From: an uncultured Pelagibacteraceae bacterium
GTDB lineage: Bacteria > Pseudomonadota > Alphaproteobacteria > Pelagibacterales > Pelagibacteraceae
NCBI GenBank assembly: GCA_902553695.1
Contig: CACDLR010000004.1
Location: 1-47,564, forward strand
Reading direction: 5' to 3'
DNA: 47,564 nucleotides
Position 1 is the stretch's first letter. Every line of letters starts with the position of its first letter. Under the pieces are notes generated by a model, which did not search any database, was not told the DNA's origin, and was given only the letters and a program-made list of their open reading frames with translations. The translations under genes were made by a program, and so were the position numbers. Of this stretch, positions 16,699-26,783 are shown in pieces.

Positions 16699-17684
16699 TT
16701 TAAAGAATGAATGAAATCAAATATATTTTCTAGTGATTTTGTATTAGATTTATTTTTTCCAAGCATTCTTTCATTTGGACCATGATCTACTGATAATCTC
16801 ATAAAGGGTAGACCTAATGTGATATTTGATGCATCAAAATTAAATATTGTTTTAAAAGGTGTAAGAACTTGATCATGATACATACCAACTATAGATTGGT
16901 AATTTTTAATATTCTCTTTTAAAAAAAAAGTATCTGCAGAGAAAGGACCGCTAATACTTATTTTTCTCTTTTTTAATTTGATAATTGCTGGTTTAATTAT
17001 TCTTTTTTCTTCATTAAATTTTGATTTTGACTCACAATGTGGATTTAATCCCATTAAAGCTATATTGGGTATTATATTTAGTTTTTTTTTATAGAAATCA
17101 TTTATCGCTAATACATTATTTATAATCAATTTTTGGTTGATTTGTTTACTTACATCTTTTAGCGCAATATGTGTTGTTAAGGGTGAAACGGATAGTTTTT
17201 TGTTATATATCAACATTACTGGTTTTTTGGATATCTTTTTTTTTGTATTTTTAAATACATATTCTGTAACTCCTGGATATAATTTGCTAAGAAAGTGTTC
17301 TTTAGAAACAGGACCATTAATAACTATATTAGCTTTTCTTGAATTTAAATATTTAAAAGCAATTTTAAAACACCCACTAATGTATTTTTTTGATTTATAG
17401 GATATTTTTTCAAATGGATGTTTAAATTTATAATTTATATCAATCAAATAGGTTTTATTTTGTAGTCTTTTAGATTGAAAATTTTTAATTTTTAACTCTT
17501 CAAAATTAATTTTTTTTTTCAATAACTTTAACTGTGATATCAATAAATTTTTAGAACCTATTAATATTAAAGGATATTTAATTTTTTTTTTATATATATT
17601 TTTTGATAAAACTTTTGATAATATTTCAATAAAAACACTATTTGGTTCACCAAGAACAATTATTACTTTTTTTTTATTCTTCAC
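16695..17684 (-). CDS. pdxA: 4-hydroxythreonine-4-phosphate dehydrogenase
   Basis: NAD- and metal-dependent enzyme of the DXP-dependent vitamin B6 pathway, upstream of PdxJ. It is 329 aa, the usual size. Family landmarks are VTTHIALK-like TTHIALKDVSKQI, the NPHCESKSKFNEEKRII block, GPFSADTFFL, and GMYHDQVLTPFKTI with the histidine metal ligand. The C-terminal LSVDHGPNERMLGKNKSN differs from the commoner TSVDHGTAFDIAG, so activity on a variant substrate is conceivable, but position between surA and rsmA supports PdxA. It overlaps surA by 11 nt. Confidence 0.88.
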   Translation of the reverse strand: MKNKKKVIIVLGEPNSVFIEILSKVLSKNIYKKKIKYPLILIGSKNLLISQLKLLKKKINFEELKIKNFQSKRLQNKTYLIDINYKFKHPFEKISYKSKKYISGCFKIAFKYLNSRKANIVINGPVSKEHFLSKLYPGVTEYVFKNTKKKISKKPVMLIYNKKLSVSPLTTHIALKDVSKQINQKLIINNVLAINDFYKKKLNIIPNIALMGLNPHCESKSKFNEEKRIIKPAIIKLKKRKISISGPFSADTFFLKENIKNYQSIVGMYHDQVLTPFKTIFNFDASNITLGLPFMRLSVDHGPNERMLGKNKSNTKSLENIFDFIHSLK

Positions 17685-18600
17685 TTATAAATGTCCTTTT
17701 TTTTAATTTATTGAAGAAAATATATCCTAATTTATTTAATTCATTTTCGGTTTCTATTTCAACCAATTTTTTTAGTTCAGCATCTAAATTTATTTTTTCG
17801 TTTATTTTCCTACGATCATTTACTTTTATAATCAAATATCCATTATTGGTTTTAATAGGCTCTGAAATTTTCTTTATATTATTTATTTTGGAATATATTG
17901 ACTTAGAAATTTGGCTTGATTTAATCCATCCCAGTCTTCCACCTAAATCTTTGCTTTTTGAAATACTATAAATACTTGCAGCTGCCTCAAATCCAGATTT
18001 TTCAATTTCGGTATATATATTACTTTTCAATTCATCAAATTTTAAATTAGGTTTTACTATAAATAATATTTCGCTTAGATTTAACTCTTCTATTTCAGTT
18101 TCTTGATCATTTATTTCATTTTTAAGTTTATTAATATCTATATTAACTTTAGATTTAAATCGATTAAAAATAAATTCTCTCCACAAATTATCTATTAGGA
18201 AATTTTTTTCAAAAACTTTATAATTAAGTTCTTTCATGCTTAATTCATTCATCAAATTTTCAATATTTGTATAATTGGATTTAGATACAAATCTTTGAAC
18301 ATATTTCATACCTAAACTTGAATCATTTAATTCAAAATATTTTCTTAATTCAATTTCCTTAATTACTCTATTTTTTATAGAATTAATCGAAATACTTTCA
18401 ATTTTTTGGTTAGAAAGATTTTTTAATTTAGGATTCAAAAATTGTAAAAATTTTTTTTCATTTTCTATGTCAATATTTGTTATTATTTCATTATTTATTT
18501 TAAATATTATTTGAGAATTTATTTTTGACCAGGCTATACTTTCGAGGCCTAATATAATTGTTATTATAATAAATATATATCTAAAATTATTACTATTCAT
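17674..18600 (-). CDS. surA: SurA-like periplasmic chaperone/peptidyl-prolyl isomerase
   Basis: Secreted chaperone expected to escort outer-membrane proteins such as LptD. A signal peptide is visible (YIFIIITIILGLESIAWS), then the SurA N-terminal chaperone region (INNEIITNIDIENEKKFL) and one parvulin domain (LNLSEILFIV ... SKDLGGRLGWIKSSQI ... KTNNGYLIIKVNDRRKI). At 308 aa it is much shorter than E. coli SurA (428 aa), because only one parvulin domain is present, as in many alphaproteobacteria. It overlaps lptD by 8 nt, so chaperone and client are co-translated. Confidence 0.85.
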   Translation of the reverse strand: MNSNNFRYIFIIITIILGLESIAWSKINSQIIFKINNEIITNIDIENEKKFLQFLNPKLKNLSNQKIESISINSIKNRVIKEIELRKYFELNDSSLGMKYVQRFVSKSNYTNIENLMNELSMKELNYKVFEKNFLIDNLWREFIFNRFKSKVNIDINKLKNEINDQETEIEELNLSEILFIVKPNLKFDELKSNIYTEIEKSGFEAAASIYSISKSKDLGGRLGWIKSSQISKSIYSKINNIKKISEPIKTNNGYLIIKVNDRRKINEKINLDAELKKLVEIETENELNKLGYIFFNKLKKRTFISEE

Positions 18601-21073
18601 TAATATTTTGTGTACTTACATTACCAAATGGAAGAAATGAAATTTTAAAGAAAATATTTTTGTCTGAATTAATATTATTATCTTGATAGAATTGTTTATT
18701 ATATATTAGTGAGGCTTTTAAACAGTCATTCTTATATTCATAAATCAAATTGTAATAATCTGTTAAATCCTTATCTATATTTTTGGTAGTTTCAAATGCT
18801 AAAGAATTTGATTTGTTTAATTTTAATTCTGTAAAATTTGTTAAATAACTTTCGTCACCAACAAAATTACTTTTTTCCAAATACTCGAATGAAGTTTTGA
18901 ATTTTTCACTATTAAAGCTTGTTGAAACCAAACTATAATTAGTACCACTAAAATCATTCTCAACAGAAAAATTATAATCAATTGATAGATTTTCTGTAAT
19001 ATTTATGCCTGAATATCCAATCAAATCTGAAGTTTTTTCTCCAAGAGATGTACTTAAAGGAATATCTTCATCTTTATTTCTTCTGAAATTCATGGCTATT
19101 CCAAATTTCGATTTTTCTTCATTAGTGTTGAGTAATTTTTTATATTCTACTCCTAAAGTAATTGAATCTCCCGCTTCAACCGATTTGTTATCAATTCTAT
19201 CTAAACTAAACAAATCTTCAAAATTTATAATTTTATTTTCATCTTTTAAATTTAATCCATTATTGGGGCTGTACCTCAAAGAAGCCATAGGTATTAAGAA
19301 GGATTTTGAATTTTTTCTGTCCTTGAATAATGGATACTCCAAATTTAATAAAGTAGATCCTAAGATTTTGTAATCCTCATTTTCTTTATATGTATTTGAT
19401 AAATCACCATATGTGTTGACATTCCTGAATAACAATTTGAATTCTGACTCTAAATTTGATGATTGTTTTTGATTAACTGAGCTAAATACAAAATCATTTA
19501 CCATATCAGCTTCATCAACGTTAGTGTTATATTTTCTAAAATTTCCACTTGAGCTGAAGTTCAAGTTATCAAAAATACTATTGTTAAGTGAAGTTTCTTT
19601 ATTAAATTGATAATTGGGGATTATATACTCGTATTTATCGCTATTATTTTTAGTTAGATCATTAATTATATTTACTGATGATGAAAAATTATAATCATCA
19701 TCAGATATTTCATATAATAGGGATGAATTTAATGTACTATAATTATTTATCAATGGTGACTGAATTTGGTATTTCTTAAGATAATTATTATCTGAAACTG
19801 TTTCTATTTTCATCTCATAAAAAGAATCTTCTAAATCACCAATCAAAGATGTAAAAAAATGATAGTTTGAATTATTTTTTTTATTGTAACTTAAATCAGA
19901 AACCAATTTAGAATTTTTAAATACTTGTCGATACTCTGTCTGTACAAATATGTTATTATTTGTATAAAATCTTGGTGATACTGTAGCATCCTTATCTTCA
20001 TCTATTACTTTGTAGTAAGGAATTTGCGTTGAAAAACCTAAATTACTACTATTTTGGAATTGTGGAAATAAAAATCCAGATTGTCTTTTTACAGATGGGT
20101 CTGGATGATAAAAATATGGAAAATATGCAACTGGCACATCATAAATTTCTAACCATGCATTTTTATATTCAATTATTTTTTTTTCCTTTTTATGGGTAAC
20201 TTCATTTGCTGATAAAGACCAAGCAGGACATTTACCTTCGATATTTTTACATGTTGTAAAAGTACTTTTTTTCATAGAAGTTGTATTTTTATCTGAATTT
20301 AGATATCTCCCATAAATCCTAGGATCATTTTCTGTATTTCCAAAAGTACTTTTATTAAAAGTTAATTTATAATCTGAGCCAATCAATTCATTTGCATTTA
20401 AGTCTATAAAACCTTTTGAAATTTCTAATTTATTTTTTTCTTTATCTATTAGAGTAATTTTGTCAGATTTTAAAAGTTGACTTTGAATATTAAAATTGAA
20501 ACTAGATAATTCAAATTTATTTTTAAAATTATCTTTTATTACAGTAAAATCACTGGAATTAAATGTATTCTTATTTCTATCAAACAAAATATTTTTTGTA
20601 TATATAGAATACCTATTTATATAATCAATATTTGTATCATCAAAGCTTTTAACTATTTCTTTACCTCGATCATAAATTATTTTTTTAGATTTAATTTCAA
20701 AAATAATATTACTAAATTTATCAAATTGTTGAATAATTGTATTACCTGATAAAGATATTATGTTTGTATTTCTATTAAAAATAATTTTATCACCAAACGC
20801 TTTATAATTTTTTATTTTCTCTGATAAAACTACATTTCCATATATTTCAATAACTTGTTTAGACTTATCGTACTTTGCTTCATCTCCAATTATTTCTAGA
20901 TCTTTGCCATCAGTAATTTCAATTGATCCTGAAGCATATATTGAATTACCATTTTCTTTTATGTCAACTTTTTCAGCATTAATTAAAATATCTTCCGCAT
21001 TAAGATTGTTTAAAGTAATTATAAAAATTACTATTAGATAAAAAATTTTTAAATTTAAAATATTATTTTTCAT
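18593..21073 (-). CDS. lptD: LPS-assembly protein LptD
   Basis: Outer-membrane beta-barrel that inserts lipopolysaccharide into the outer leaflet. I start it at ATG 21073 (MKNNILNLKIFYLIVIFI), which gives a signal peptide and 826 aa; the track's 21091 adds six residues inside lptG. The periplasmic jellyroll (LptA-like) repeats follow (AEDILINAEKVDIKENGNSIYASG, DGKDLEIIGDEAKYD), then CKNIEGKCPAWSL, the plug-region KKIIEYKNAWLEIYDVPVAYFPYFYHPDPSVKRQSGFL, and a long aromatic-rich barrel. Two cysteines in the N-terminal half and one near the C terminus could form the interdomain disulfide. It lies between lptG and surA. Confidence 0.92.
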   Translation of the reverse strand: MKNNILNLKIFYLIVIFIITLNNLNAEDILINAEKVDIKENGNSIYASGSIEITDGKDLEIIGDEAKYDKSKQVIEIYGNVVLSEKIKNYKAFGDKIIFNRNTNIISLSGNTIIQQFDKFSNIIFEIKSKKIIYDRGKEIVKSFDDTNIDYINRYSIYTKNILFDRNKNTFNSSDFTVIKDNFKNKFELSSFNFNIQSQLLKSDKITLIDKEKNKLEISKGFIDLNANELIGSDYKLTFNKSTFGNTENDPRIYGRYLNSDKNTTSMKKSTFTTCKNIEGKCPAWSLSANEVTHKKEKKIIEYKNAWLEIYDVPVAYFPYFYHPDPSVKRQSGFLFPQFQNSSNLGFSTQIPYYKVIDEDKDATVSPRFYTNNNIFVQTEYRQVFKNSKLVSDLSYNKKNNSNYHFFTSLIGDLEDSFYEMKIETVSDNNYLKKYQIQSPLINNYSTLNSSLLYEISDDDYNFSSSVNIINDLTKNNSDKYEYIIPNYQFNKETSLNNSIFDNLNFSSSGNFRKYNTNVDEADMVNDFVFSSVNQKQSSNLESEFKLLFRNVNTYGDLSNTYKENEDYKILGSTLLNLEYPLFKDRKNSKSFLIPMASLRYSPNNGLNLKDENKIINFEDLFSLDRIDNKSVEAGDSITLGVEYKKLLNTNEEKSKFGIAMNFRRNKDEDIPLSTSLGEKTSDLIGYSGINITENLSIDYNFSVENDFSGTNYSLVSTSFNSEKFKTSFEYLEKSNFVGDESYLTNFTELKLNKSNSLAFETTKNIDKDLTDYYNLIYEYKNDCLKASLIYNKQFYQDNNINSDKNIFFKISFLPFGNVSTQNINE

Positions 21074-22148
21074 TAATATTTGCAATTCCAATCAAACAAC
21101 TTAATATCAAAATTAAATTAGGTAACCATACAGCAACAACAGCTGGTACTTTATTATTTAATCCCATTAAACTAAAAAAGTAATATATATAGTAAATAAT
21201 TACTGAAAGCAGTATACCTATTGTTAACGTAAGACTTTTAGATTTATTTATTTTAAAATTAAACATAACGATTGACGATAAAATCGAAAAAATAACCAAA
21301 CTTACTGGCACTGAAAATATTTTATTTAGATGAACTTTTATATCTAAAACAGAGAGGCCCACAGCTTCAAAATCATTTTTTTGCTCTACTAATTGAAATA
21401 TATTTAATGATTCTAAATTTGAAAAAAGAGAGTTTATTTTTAGATAGTCAAAGTTTGTTTCAAATTCCAACATATCATTAGTTTCTTTTTTTCCAACATT
21501 ATCCACTTCAATAGCATTTTTAATCTTCCAAATTTTATTACTAATATTTGCTTCTGGTGCAATTATATTTCTTTGATTTCTAAATTCAGAGTCATAAACA
21601 GTGATCACAATATTTTTGAGAAAATTTTTGTCAATATTTTCAGCATGCAGAATCATTATTTTGTCATTTAATTTATCTTTTATCCATAATCCATTTTCAT
21701 TGATTACTGCTAAATACTTTTGATCCAAAGTATATTTATTTTTAAATTCTAGATATGTATGTTTCATGTTTGAGGATATAAAATGAAATAATGTAATTAT
21801 TAAAATTCCAATAATAAAAACAAGTGAAGAAATATAGAATATTATTTTTAAATTATTAATTCCATTATTTTTAAAAATTAGAATTTCGTTACTTTCTTGA
21901 AATTTTATAAAAAAAAATAACGTTGTTATTAATATAATAAATGGAAAAATTTCAAACAAAATTGATGGAAGATTCAATAGTGTAAGAAGTAAAGGATATC
22001 CTATTCCAACAGAGTCAACATTACTAAAAAATTTAAGCTCCTCTAAAATATTTAAGATAAATATAAGAGACGAAAATATAATTGTCACATAAAAAAATCG
22101 TGATAAATAAATATTATATATATGTCTCAAATAAATTTTGTTATACAT
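21063..22148 (-). CDS. lptG: LPS export permease LptG
   Basis: One of the two inner-membrane subunits of the LptB2FG exporter that lifts LPS from the inner membrane. The 361-aa protein has three N-terminal helices, a periplasmic domain (HAENIDKNFLKNIVITVYDSE) and three C-terminal helices, as the YjgP/YjgQ family does. LEFKNKYTLDQKYLAVINENGLWIKD is typical. It is the second of the pair, 4 nt after lptF, and overlaps lptD by 11 nt; assigning G rather than F rests on this order. Confidence 0.88.
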   Translation of the reverse strand: MYNKIYLRHIYNIYLSRFFYVTIIFSSLIFILNILEELKFFSNVDSVGIGYPLLLTLLNLPSILFEIFPFIILITTLFFFIKFQESNEILIFKNNGINNLKIIFYISSLVFIIGILIITLFHFISSNMKHTYLEFKNKYTLDQKYLAVINENGLWIKDKLNDKIMILHAENIDKNFLKNIVITVYDSEFRNQRNIIAPEANISNKIWKIKNAIEVDNVGKKETNDMLEFETNFDYLKINSLFSNLESLNIFQLVEQKNDFEAVGLSVLDIKVHLNKIFSVPVSLVIFSILSSIVMFNFKINKSKSLTLTIGILLSVIIYYIYYFFSLMGLNNKVPAVVAVWLPNLILILSCLIGIANINEK

Positions 22149-22152
22149 AAAA

Positions 22153-23286
22153 TTAAGTATTTCTTCTATTCATATTAAAAATTTTAAAATACAAAAAAGT
22201 AAAAATCATTAAAGGAAGTAAAACCATTATAAAATTATTTATTAACGACATATTTAAAAATTCAGAATTTAATTCAGAGAGTATTAAACATAAAATACCT
22301 AATAAAAAAATTGAATTTCTATATTTTGAATATTTTATATTTTTTACATCAATAAAAATTAATAATGCAGTTAATAATCCTATTAAAATTATATAAAATT
22401 GCTTGATTGATCGATTGAACAATTCTTTTGTACTCTTTATAGAAGAATTTTCTGAACACTGAAATGTTGGCAATGTATAATTTTGTCTATCTCCAAATAA
22501 AAAATTGTTCATACAGGTAATCAAAATTTTTGAGTCTAATTCTTGTAATTTTGGAAATGTTGTTGATTTTGTTTTTAAATTTGTAAGATTAAATATCGTA
22601 CTATTAAATTTAATTACTTTTGATTCTTCCATATTATTTTTAGACATATCCAAAATTTGTCCAAATTTTAGTTTCAAATATTTGTAAGATCCCTGTTCAA
22701 TAATTTTTCCAGACTGCGCCGAAATAATCTGAGTATTTTTTTTGTCAATACTATCTTTTAAAAATATATCTTTCATATTACCTTGTTCATCAATTTCTTC
22801 TACAAAGATGGTAAAATCTTTAACAGTATCTATAAATTTTTTTTCAGTTATTAAAGATGTAAATAAATCAATATTAGAAGTTCTAATAAAATCTCTTGAG
22901 TAATCTTGTAATTTTGGAATTACAAAATAAACAATGCATAATTGTATAATTGTAAAGATTATTGAAATTTTTATTATAAAATTAATAAGTTTTATTTTAC
23001 TTATACCATTTGTCCAAAAAATTAATATTTCATTACTAAACTGATACTTTTGAATTATATAAAATAAACTGATAAAATATGAAAATATAATTACCTTTGA
23101 AAATATTTTTGGAAAATTAAGCGCGACAAATGCGAAATAAACCTTAAATCCATGTCCATCATTCGATATCAAATCTAGGTAATTTACTGATTGTATAATC
23201 CAAGTAATTAAAGATAAACTAATAGATGTTATTAAAAAAAAGCTTAATAAGTCGTAAAAAAACTTTCTAAAAATTATTTTTTCCAT
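22153..23286 (-). CDS. lptF: LPS export permease LptF
   Basis: Inner-membrane partner of LptG in the LPS exporter. The 377-aa protein opens MEKIIFRKFFYDLLSFFLITSISLSLITWIIQS and has the coupling-helix region KYQFSNEILIFWTNGISKIKLINF that contacts the LptB ATPase, a periplasmic middle and three C-terminal helices. It is the first gene of lptF-lptG-lptD-surA-pdxA-rsmA, a single overlapping minus-strand run. It is divergent from pepA across 55 nt. Confidence 0.88.
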   Translation of the reverse strand: MEKIIFRKFFYDLLSFFLITSISLSLITWIIQSVNYLDLISNDGHGFKVYFAFVALNFPKIFSKVIIFSYFISLFYIIQKYQFSNEILIFWTNGISKIKLINFIIKISIIFTIIQLCIVYFVIPKLQDYSRDFIRTSNIDLFTSLITEKKFIDTVKDFTIFVEEIDEQGNMKDIFLKDSIDKKNTQIISAQSGKIIEQGSYKYLKLKFGQILDMSKNNMEESKVIKFNSTIFNLTNLKTKSTTFPKLQELDSKILITCMNNFLFGDRQNYTLPTFQCSENSSIKSTKELFNRSIKQFYIILIGLLTALLIFIDVKNIKYSKYRNSIFLLGILCLILSELNSEFLNMSLINNFIMVLLPLMIFTFLYFKIFNMNRRNT

Positions 23287-23300
23287 TGAAATTTTCTATT

Positions 23301-23328
23301 TTGATACATATAAGCTACAACCTATACT
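23301..23328 (+). promoter_or_regulatory. Candidate sigma70 promoter of pepA
   Basis: TTGATA (23301-23306) and TATACT (23323-23328) are separated by 16 nt in the 55-nt lptF/pepA gap, each with five of six consensus bases. The start site would fall near 23335, leaving a leader of only about seven bases and no room for a ribosome binding site. Confidence 0.45.
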
Positions 23329-23341
23329 ATATTTATTACAA

Positions 23342-24796
23342 ATGACTTTAAAAATAAATTATTTAGATAAAAAAAATAATAAAAATAAAAATACTGCTAT
23401 TTTTATAGACTCAAGTACCAAAATATTGGACTTTCAAGGACTATTAGACGAAAAAATCATACAAAAAATCATTAGTTTTGTAAAAAAAAACAAGAACTCC
23501 AAAGAAGATAAATTATATTCTTTAAATCAGGATTTTGACAAAAAAACTGTAATAATTTTTTTAGCCAAATCAAATTCCGAATTAGATTTTGAAAAACTTG
23601 GAGCAATATTTTACAATTTTTTAAAAAAAAATGAAATTAATGAAATTTATTTAAGTAAGCCAAAAATCAAATCATTTAATAGTTTTAGTTTATTAAATTC
23701 TTTTTTACATGGTGTTGAATTAAAATCATATGAATTTAATTTATATAAAACAAAAAAACCTCCTAAAATAATAAATATTTATGTTAGTAAAAAAAATGTT
23801 TCTAAAAAATCGAATGGGTTAGACTCAATTTTAAGTGGCGTAAACTTTACAAGAGATTTAGTTTCGGAACCAGGAAACATTTTACATCCAGATGAGTATG
23901 CAAAAAGGTTGTACAAATTAAAAAAAATTGGACTGAAGGTTACCGTATACGATGCTAAAAAATTGAAAAAAATGGGCTGTAATGCATTGGTAGGAGTTGG
24001 TCAAGGAAGTATAAGAGGATCTTATCTTGTTACAATGGAATGGAAAGGTACAAATTCCAAATCCAAACCTTTAGCTTTTGTTGGTAAAGGAGTTTGTTTT
24101 GATACTGGTGGGATTTCTTTAAAGCCAGCAAAATTTATGGAAGATATGACATATGACATGGCAGGTTCAGCGGTAGTAGCTGGATTAATGAAAAATTTTG
24201 CATTAAGAAAAGCAAAAATCAATGCTGTTGGGGTAGTCGGACTTGTAGAAAATATGCCTGGTGGTAATGCTCAGAGACCCGGAGATATAGTAAAATCTTA
24301 TAGTGGAAAAACTATAGAGGTTTTAAATACTGATGCTGAAGGAAGATTGGTTTTAGCAGATGCATTAACATTCACCGAAAAGAAATTTAAACCTAAATTT
24401 ATTATTGATTTAGCTACACTAACAGGAGCTATAATCGTAGCACTTGGTTCAGAACATGCTGGATTATTTTCTAATAATGATAAATTATCCGAACAATTAT
24501 ATGAAGCAGGTTTAAAAGTTGACGAAAAGGTTTGGAGATTACCATTATCGAAAAATTATGATAAGTTAATGAATTCGAAAAATGCAGATATGCAAAATAT
24601 AAATTATGTTGGTGGAGCAAGTTCTATAACTGCAGCCCAATTTTTACAGAGATTTATTTTGAATAATACTCCTTGGGCACATTTGGATATAGCTGGTATG
24701 GCATTTTCAAAATACGGTGGAGCGCTAAATTCTAGTGGAGCTACAGGATATGGGGTAAGATTATTAAATAAATTAGTGCAGGAAAATTATGAATAA
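23342..24796 (+). CDS. pepA: Leucyl aminopeptidase (M17)
   Basis: Cytosolic, two-metal aminopeptidase of 484 aa that frees N-terminal amino acids from peptides; in some bacteria PepA also binds DNA. The divergent N-terminal domain is followed by the catalytic domain: FVGKGVCFDTGGISLKPAKFMEDMTYDMAGSA, and the signature NTDAEGRLVLADAL with metal ligands and the active-site arginine. It overlaps ndk by 8 nt. The very short predicted leader suggests either weak or leaderless-like initiation. Confidence 0.95.
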   Translation: MTLKINYLDKKNNKNKNTAIFIDSSTKILDFQGLLDEKIIQKIISFVKKNKNSKEDKLYSLNQDFDKKTVIIFLAKSNSELDFEKLGAIFYNFLKKNEINEIYLSKPKIKSFNSFSLLNSFLHGVELKSYEFNLYKTKKPPKIINIYVSKKNVSKKSNGLDSILSGVNFTRDLVSEPGNILHPDEYAKRLYKLKKIGLKVTVYDAKKLKKMGCNALVGVGQGSIRGSYLVTMEWKGTNSKSKPLAFVGKGVCFDTGGISLKPAKFMEDMTYDMAGSAVVAGLMKNFALRKAKINAVGVVGLVENMPGGNAQRPGDIVKSYSGKTIEVLNTDAEGRLVLADALTFTEKKFKPKFIIDLATLTGAIIVALGSEHAGLFSNNDKLSEQLYEAGLKVDEKVWRLPLSKNYDKLMNSKNADMQNINYVGGASSITAAQFLQRFILNNTPWAHLDIAGMAFSKYGGALNSSGATGYGVRLLNKLVQENYE

Positions 24797-25199
24797 TTTA
24801 GAGCAAACATTATCTATTATAAAACCAGATGCAGTAGAAAGAAATCTACAAGAAGAAATTAAAAAAAACTTTGTTGAGAATGGTTTTGTTATAAAAAATG
24901 AAAAAAAAATTCAAATTTCAAAAAGTGAAGCAGAAGAATTTTATAAAGTTCACCAATCAAAACCATTTTATGGTGAACTTTGTAATTATTTATCATCAGG
25001 ACCTATTCTTGTTATGGTGCTTGAAAAAGAAAATGCGGTTTTAGAAAACAGAAAGTTAATGGGAGCAACAGACCCCACTAAAGCTGAAGAAGGCACACTT
25101 AGAAAAAAGTATGGTATTTCAATAGATAAAAATTCTGTTCATGGATCAGACAGCAACGAGAATGCTAAAATTGAAATAGATTTTTTCTTTAAAAATTAG
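24789..25199 (+). CDS. ndk: Nucleoside diphosphate kinase
   Basis: Transfers the gamma phosphate of ATP to other nucleoside diphosphates through a phosphohistidine. The active site is visible in SVHGSDSNENAKIEI, with QTLSIIKPDAVERN at the N terminus and LMGATDPTKAEEGTLRKKYG before the histidine. It is 136 aa, slightly short for the family. It follows pepA with an 8-nt overlap, and its end overlaps the end of purN by 11 nt. Confidence 0.96.
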   Translation: MNNLEQTLSIIKPDAVERNLQEEIKKNFVENGFVIKNEKKIQISKSEAEEFYKVHQSKPFYGELCNYLSSGPILVMVLEKENAVLENRKLMGATDPTKAEEGTLRKKYGISIDKNSVHGSDSNENAKIEIDFFFKN

Positions 25200-25773
25200 A
25201 AATTACTTTATTTATAGCACGTGGATAAAGCTTATTTTCCACTTTTAAAATTCTTTTTGCTAATTGTTCTGGTGTGTCTGATTTATATAATTTTACTTTT
25301 TGTTTCAATATAATTTTTCCAGAATCTAAATTCTGATTTACGTAATGAACAGTACATCCTGAAAATCTATCCCTATTCTTAATAGCTCTTTCATGTGTAT
25401 TTAAACCTTTATATTTTGGTAATAAAGATGGGTGAATATTGATAATTTTATTTTTAAAAGATTTAACAAAATTTTTACTTAATACTTTCATAAATCCAGC
25501 CAGGCAAATCAATTGAATATTATTTTTTTTTAGTAATTTTATAATTCGAGCTTCTGCTTTAACTTTATTTTTATAATTTATTATTTGGGTTTTAATATTA
25601 TATTTCCTAGCAAATTTAACACCCAGAACATCAGATTTACTACTTATCACTAACTCTACACAAATCTTAGAATTTTTTTTAATAGAATAATTATAAATTG
25701 ATTTTAAATTACTACCTCTACCAGAAATAAAAACAGCAGACAGTATTTTATTTTTACCAACTAATTTTACCAT
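25189..25773 (-). CDS. purN: Phosphoribosylglycinamide formyltransferase
   Basis: Uses 10-formyl-tetrahydrofolate to formylate GAR, the third step of purine synthesis. The 194-aa protein has AVFISGRGSNLKSI, the catalytic core LICLAGFMKVLS and NIHPSLLPKYKGLNTHERAI, and the aspartate in DSGKIILK. It overlaps purM by 20 nt, the usual purM-purN pair. It reads into the 3' end of ndk on the other strand. Confidence 0.95.
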   Translation of the reverse strand: MVKLVGKNKILSAVFISGRGSNLKSIYNYSIKKNSKICVELVISSKSDVLGVKFARKYNIKTQIINYKNKVKAEARIIKLLKKNNIQLICLAGFMKVLSKNFVKSFKNKIINIHPSLLPKYKGLNTHERAIKNRDRFSGCTVHYVNQNLDSGKIILKQKVKLYKSDTPEQLAKRILKVENKLYPRAINKVISNF

Positions 25774-26776
25774 TTAACAAAACTTTGGTATTTCCATTAA
25801 CTATTTCACCAATAGCATATGGTAAATAATTCTTCTTAAAATATTTTTTTATTTGATTAAATTTTTTTTTATTTATTATTATAATAAATCCAACACCACA
25901 ATTGAAAGTTTTTAACATTTCTTTATCAGATATTTTATTTTTTTTTAACCATGAAAAAACTTGTTGTGTTTTAATTTTGCTTAGATTAATTTTTGCACAT
26001 TTACCTTTAGGAATAATTCTTGATAGATTATCTTTTATTCCACCACCAGTTATGTGTGCACACCCATTAATAATTTTTAAATCGATTAGTTTTGATATTT
26101 CTTTAACATATATTTTAGTTGGTTCTAATAACCATTTTTTTAATTTTTTATTTTTTTTATAATTAATATTTTTTTTATTCAAAATATATCTAACAAGTGA
26201 AAATCCATTTGAATGTAGGCCAGACGAAGGTATAGCGACAACTAAATCATTTTTTTTTATTTTACTTGGTTTAAGAATTTTATTTTTTTCAACTAAGCCA
26301 ACACAAAAGCCAGCAATATCAAACTTACCTTTTTCATAAGTTCCTGGCATTTCTGCAGTTTCACCTCCTACTAATTCACAATTACTTAATTTACATCCGT
26401 AATATATTCCTTTTAAAATATCTTTTAATTTATTTTGAATAATTTTATTAATTGATATGTAGTCGAGAAAAATAAATGGTTTACCACCTTGTACTAAAAT
26501 ATCATTAACACTCATGGCTACTAAATCAATTCCTATCGTATCAAATTTATTTAGTTCGTTAGCAATCTCTATTTTTGTACCAACACCATCTGTACTTGCT
26601 ACAAGATTAACTTTTTTTAATTTAGGAGGAATTTCATTGATTGAACCAAAACTACCTATATTATTTTGTTTCTTATTTTTGTTCTGTTTTGAAGTTATTT
26701 TGGTTATAAACTTAACAAATTTATCTGCAGATCTTATATTAACTCCACTCTGAGCATATGTTAAGTTATTAGGCAT
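25754..26776 (-). CDS. purM: Phosphoribosylformylglycinamidine cyclo-ligase
   Basis: AIR synthetase, fifth step of purine synthesis. I use ATG 26776 (MPNNLTYAQSGVNIRSADKF, 340 aa), since YAQSGV is the normal N terminus and the track's extra 13 residues would lie in the oppositely read gene. Landmarks are VASTDGVGTKIEIA, DLVAMSVNDILVQGGKP, ELVGGETAEMPGTY and HITGGGIKDNLSRI. Only 7 nt separate its start from that of the divergent DUF2066 gene, so its promoter must lie within that gene. Confidence 0.95.
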   Translation of the reverse strand: MPNNLTYAQSGVNIRSADKFVKFITKITSKQNKNKKQNNIGSFGSINEIPPKLKKVNLVASTDGVGTKIEIANELNKFDTIGIDLVAMSVNDILVQGGKPFIFLDYISINKIIQNKLKDILKGIYYGCKLSNCELVGGETAEMPGTYEKGKFDIAGFCVGLVEKNKILKPSKIKKNDLVVAIPSSGLHSNGFSLVRYILNKKNINYKKNKKLKKWLLEPTKIYVKEISKLIDLKIINGCAHITGGGIKDNLSRIIPKGKCAKINLSKIKTQQVFSWLKKNKISDKEMLKTFNCGVGFIIIINKKKFNQIKKYFKKNYLPYAIGEIVNGNTKVLLNGKISW

Positions 26777-26783
26777 ATAATAT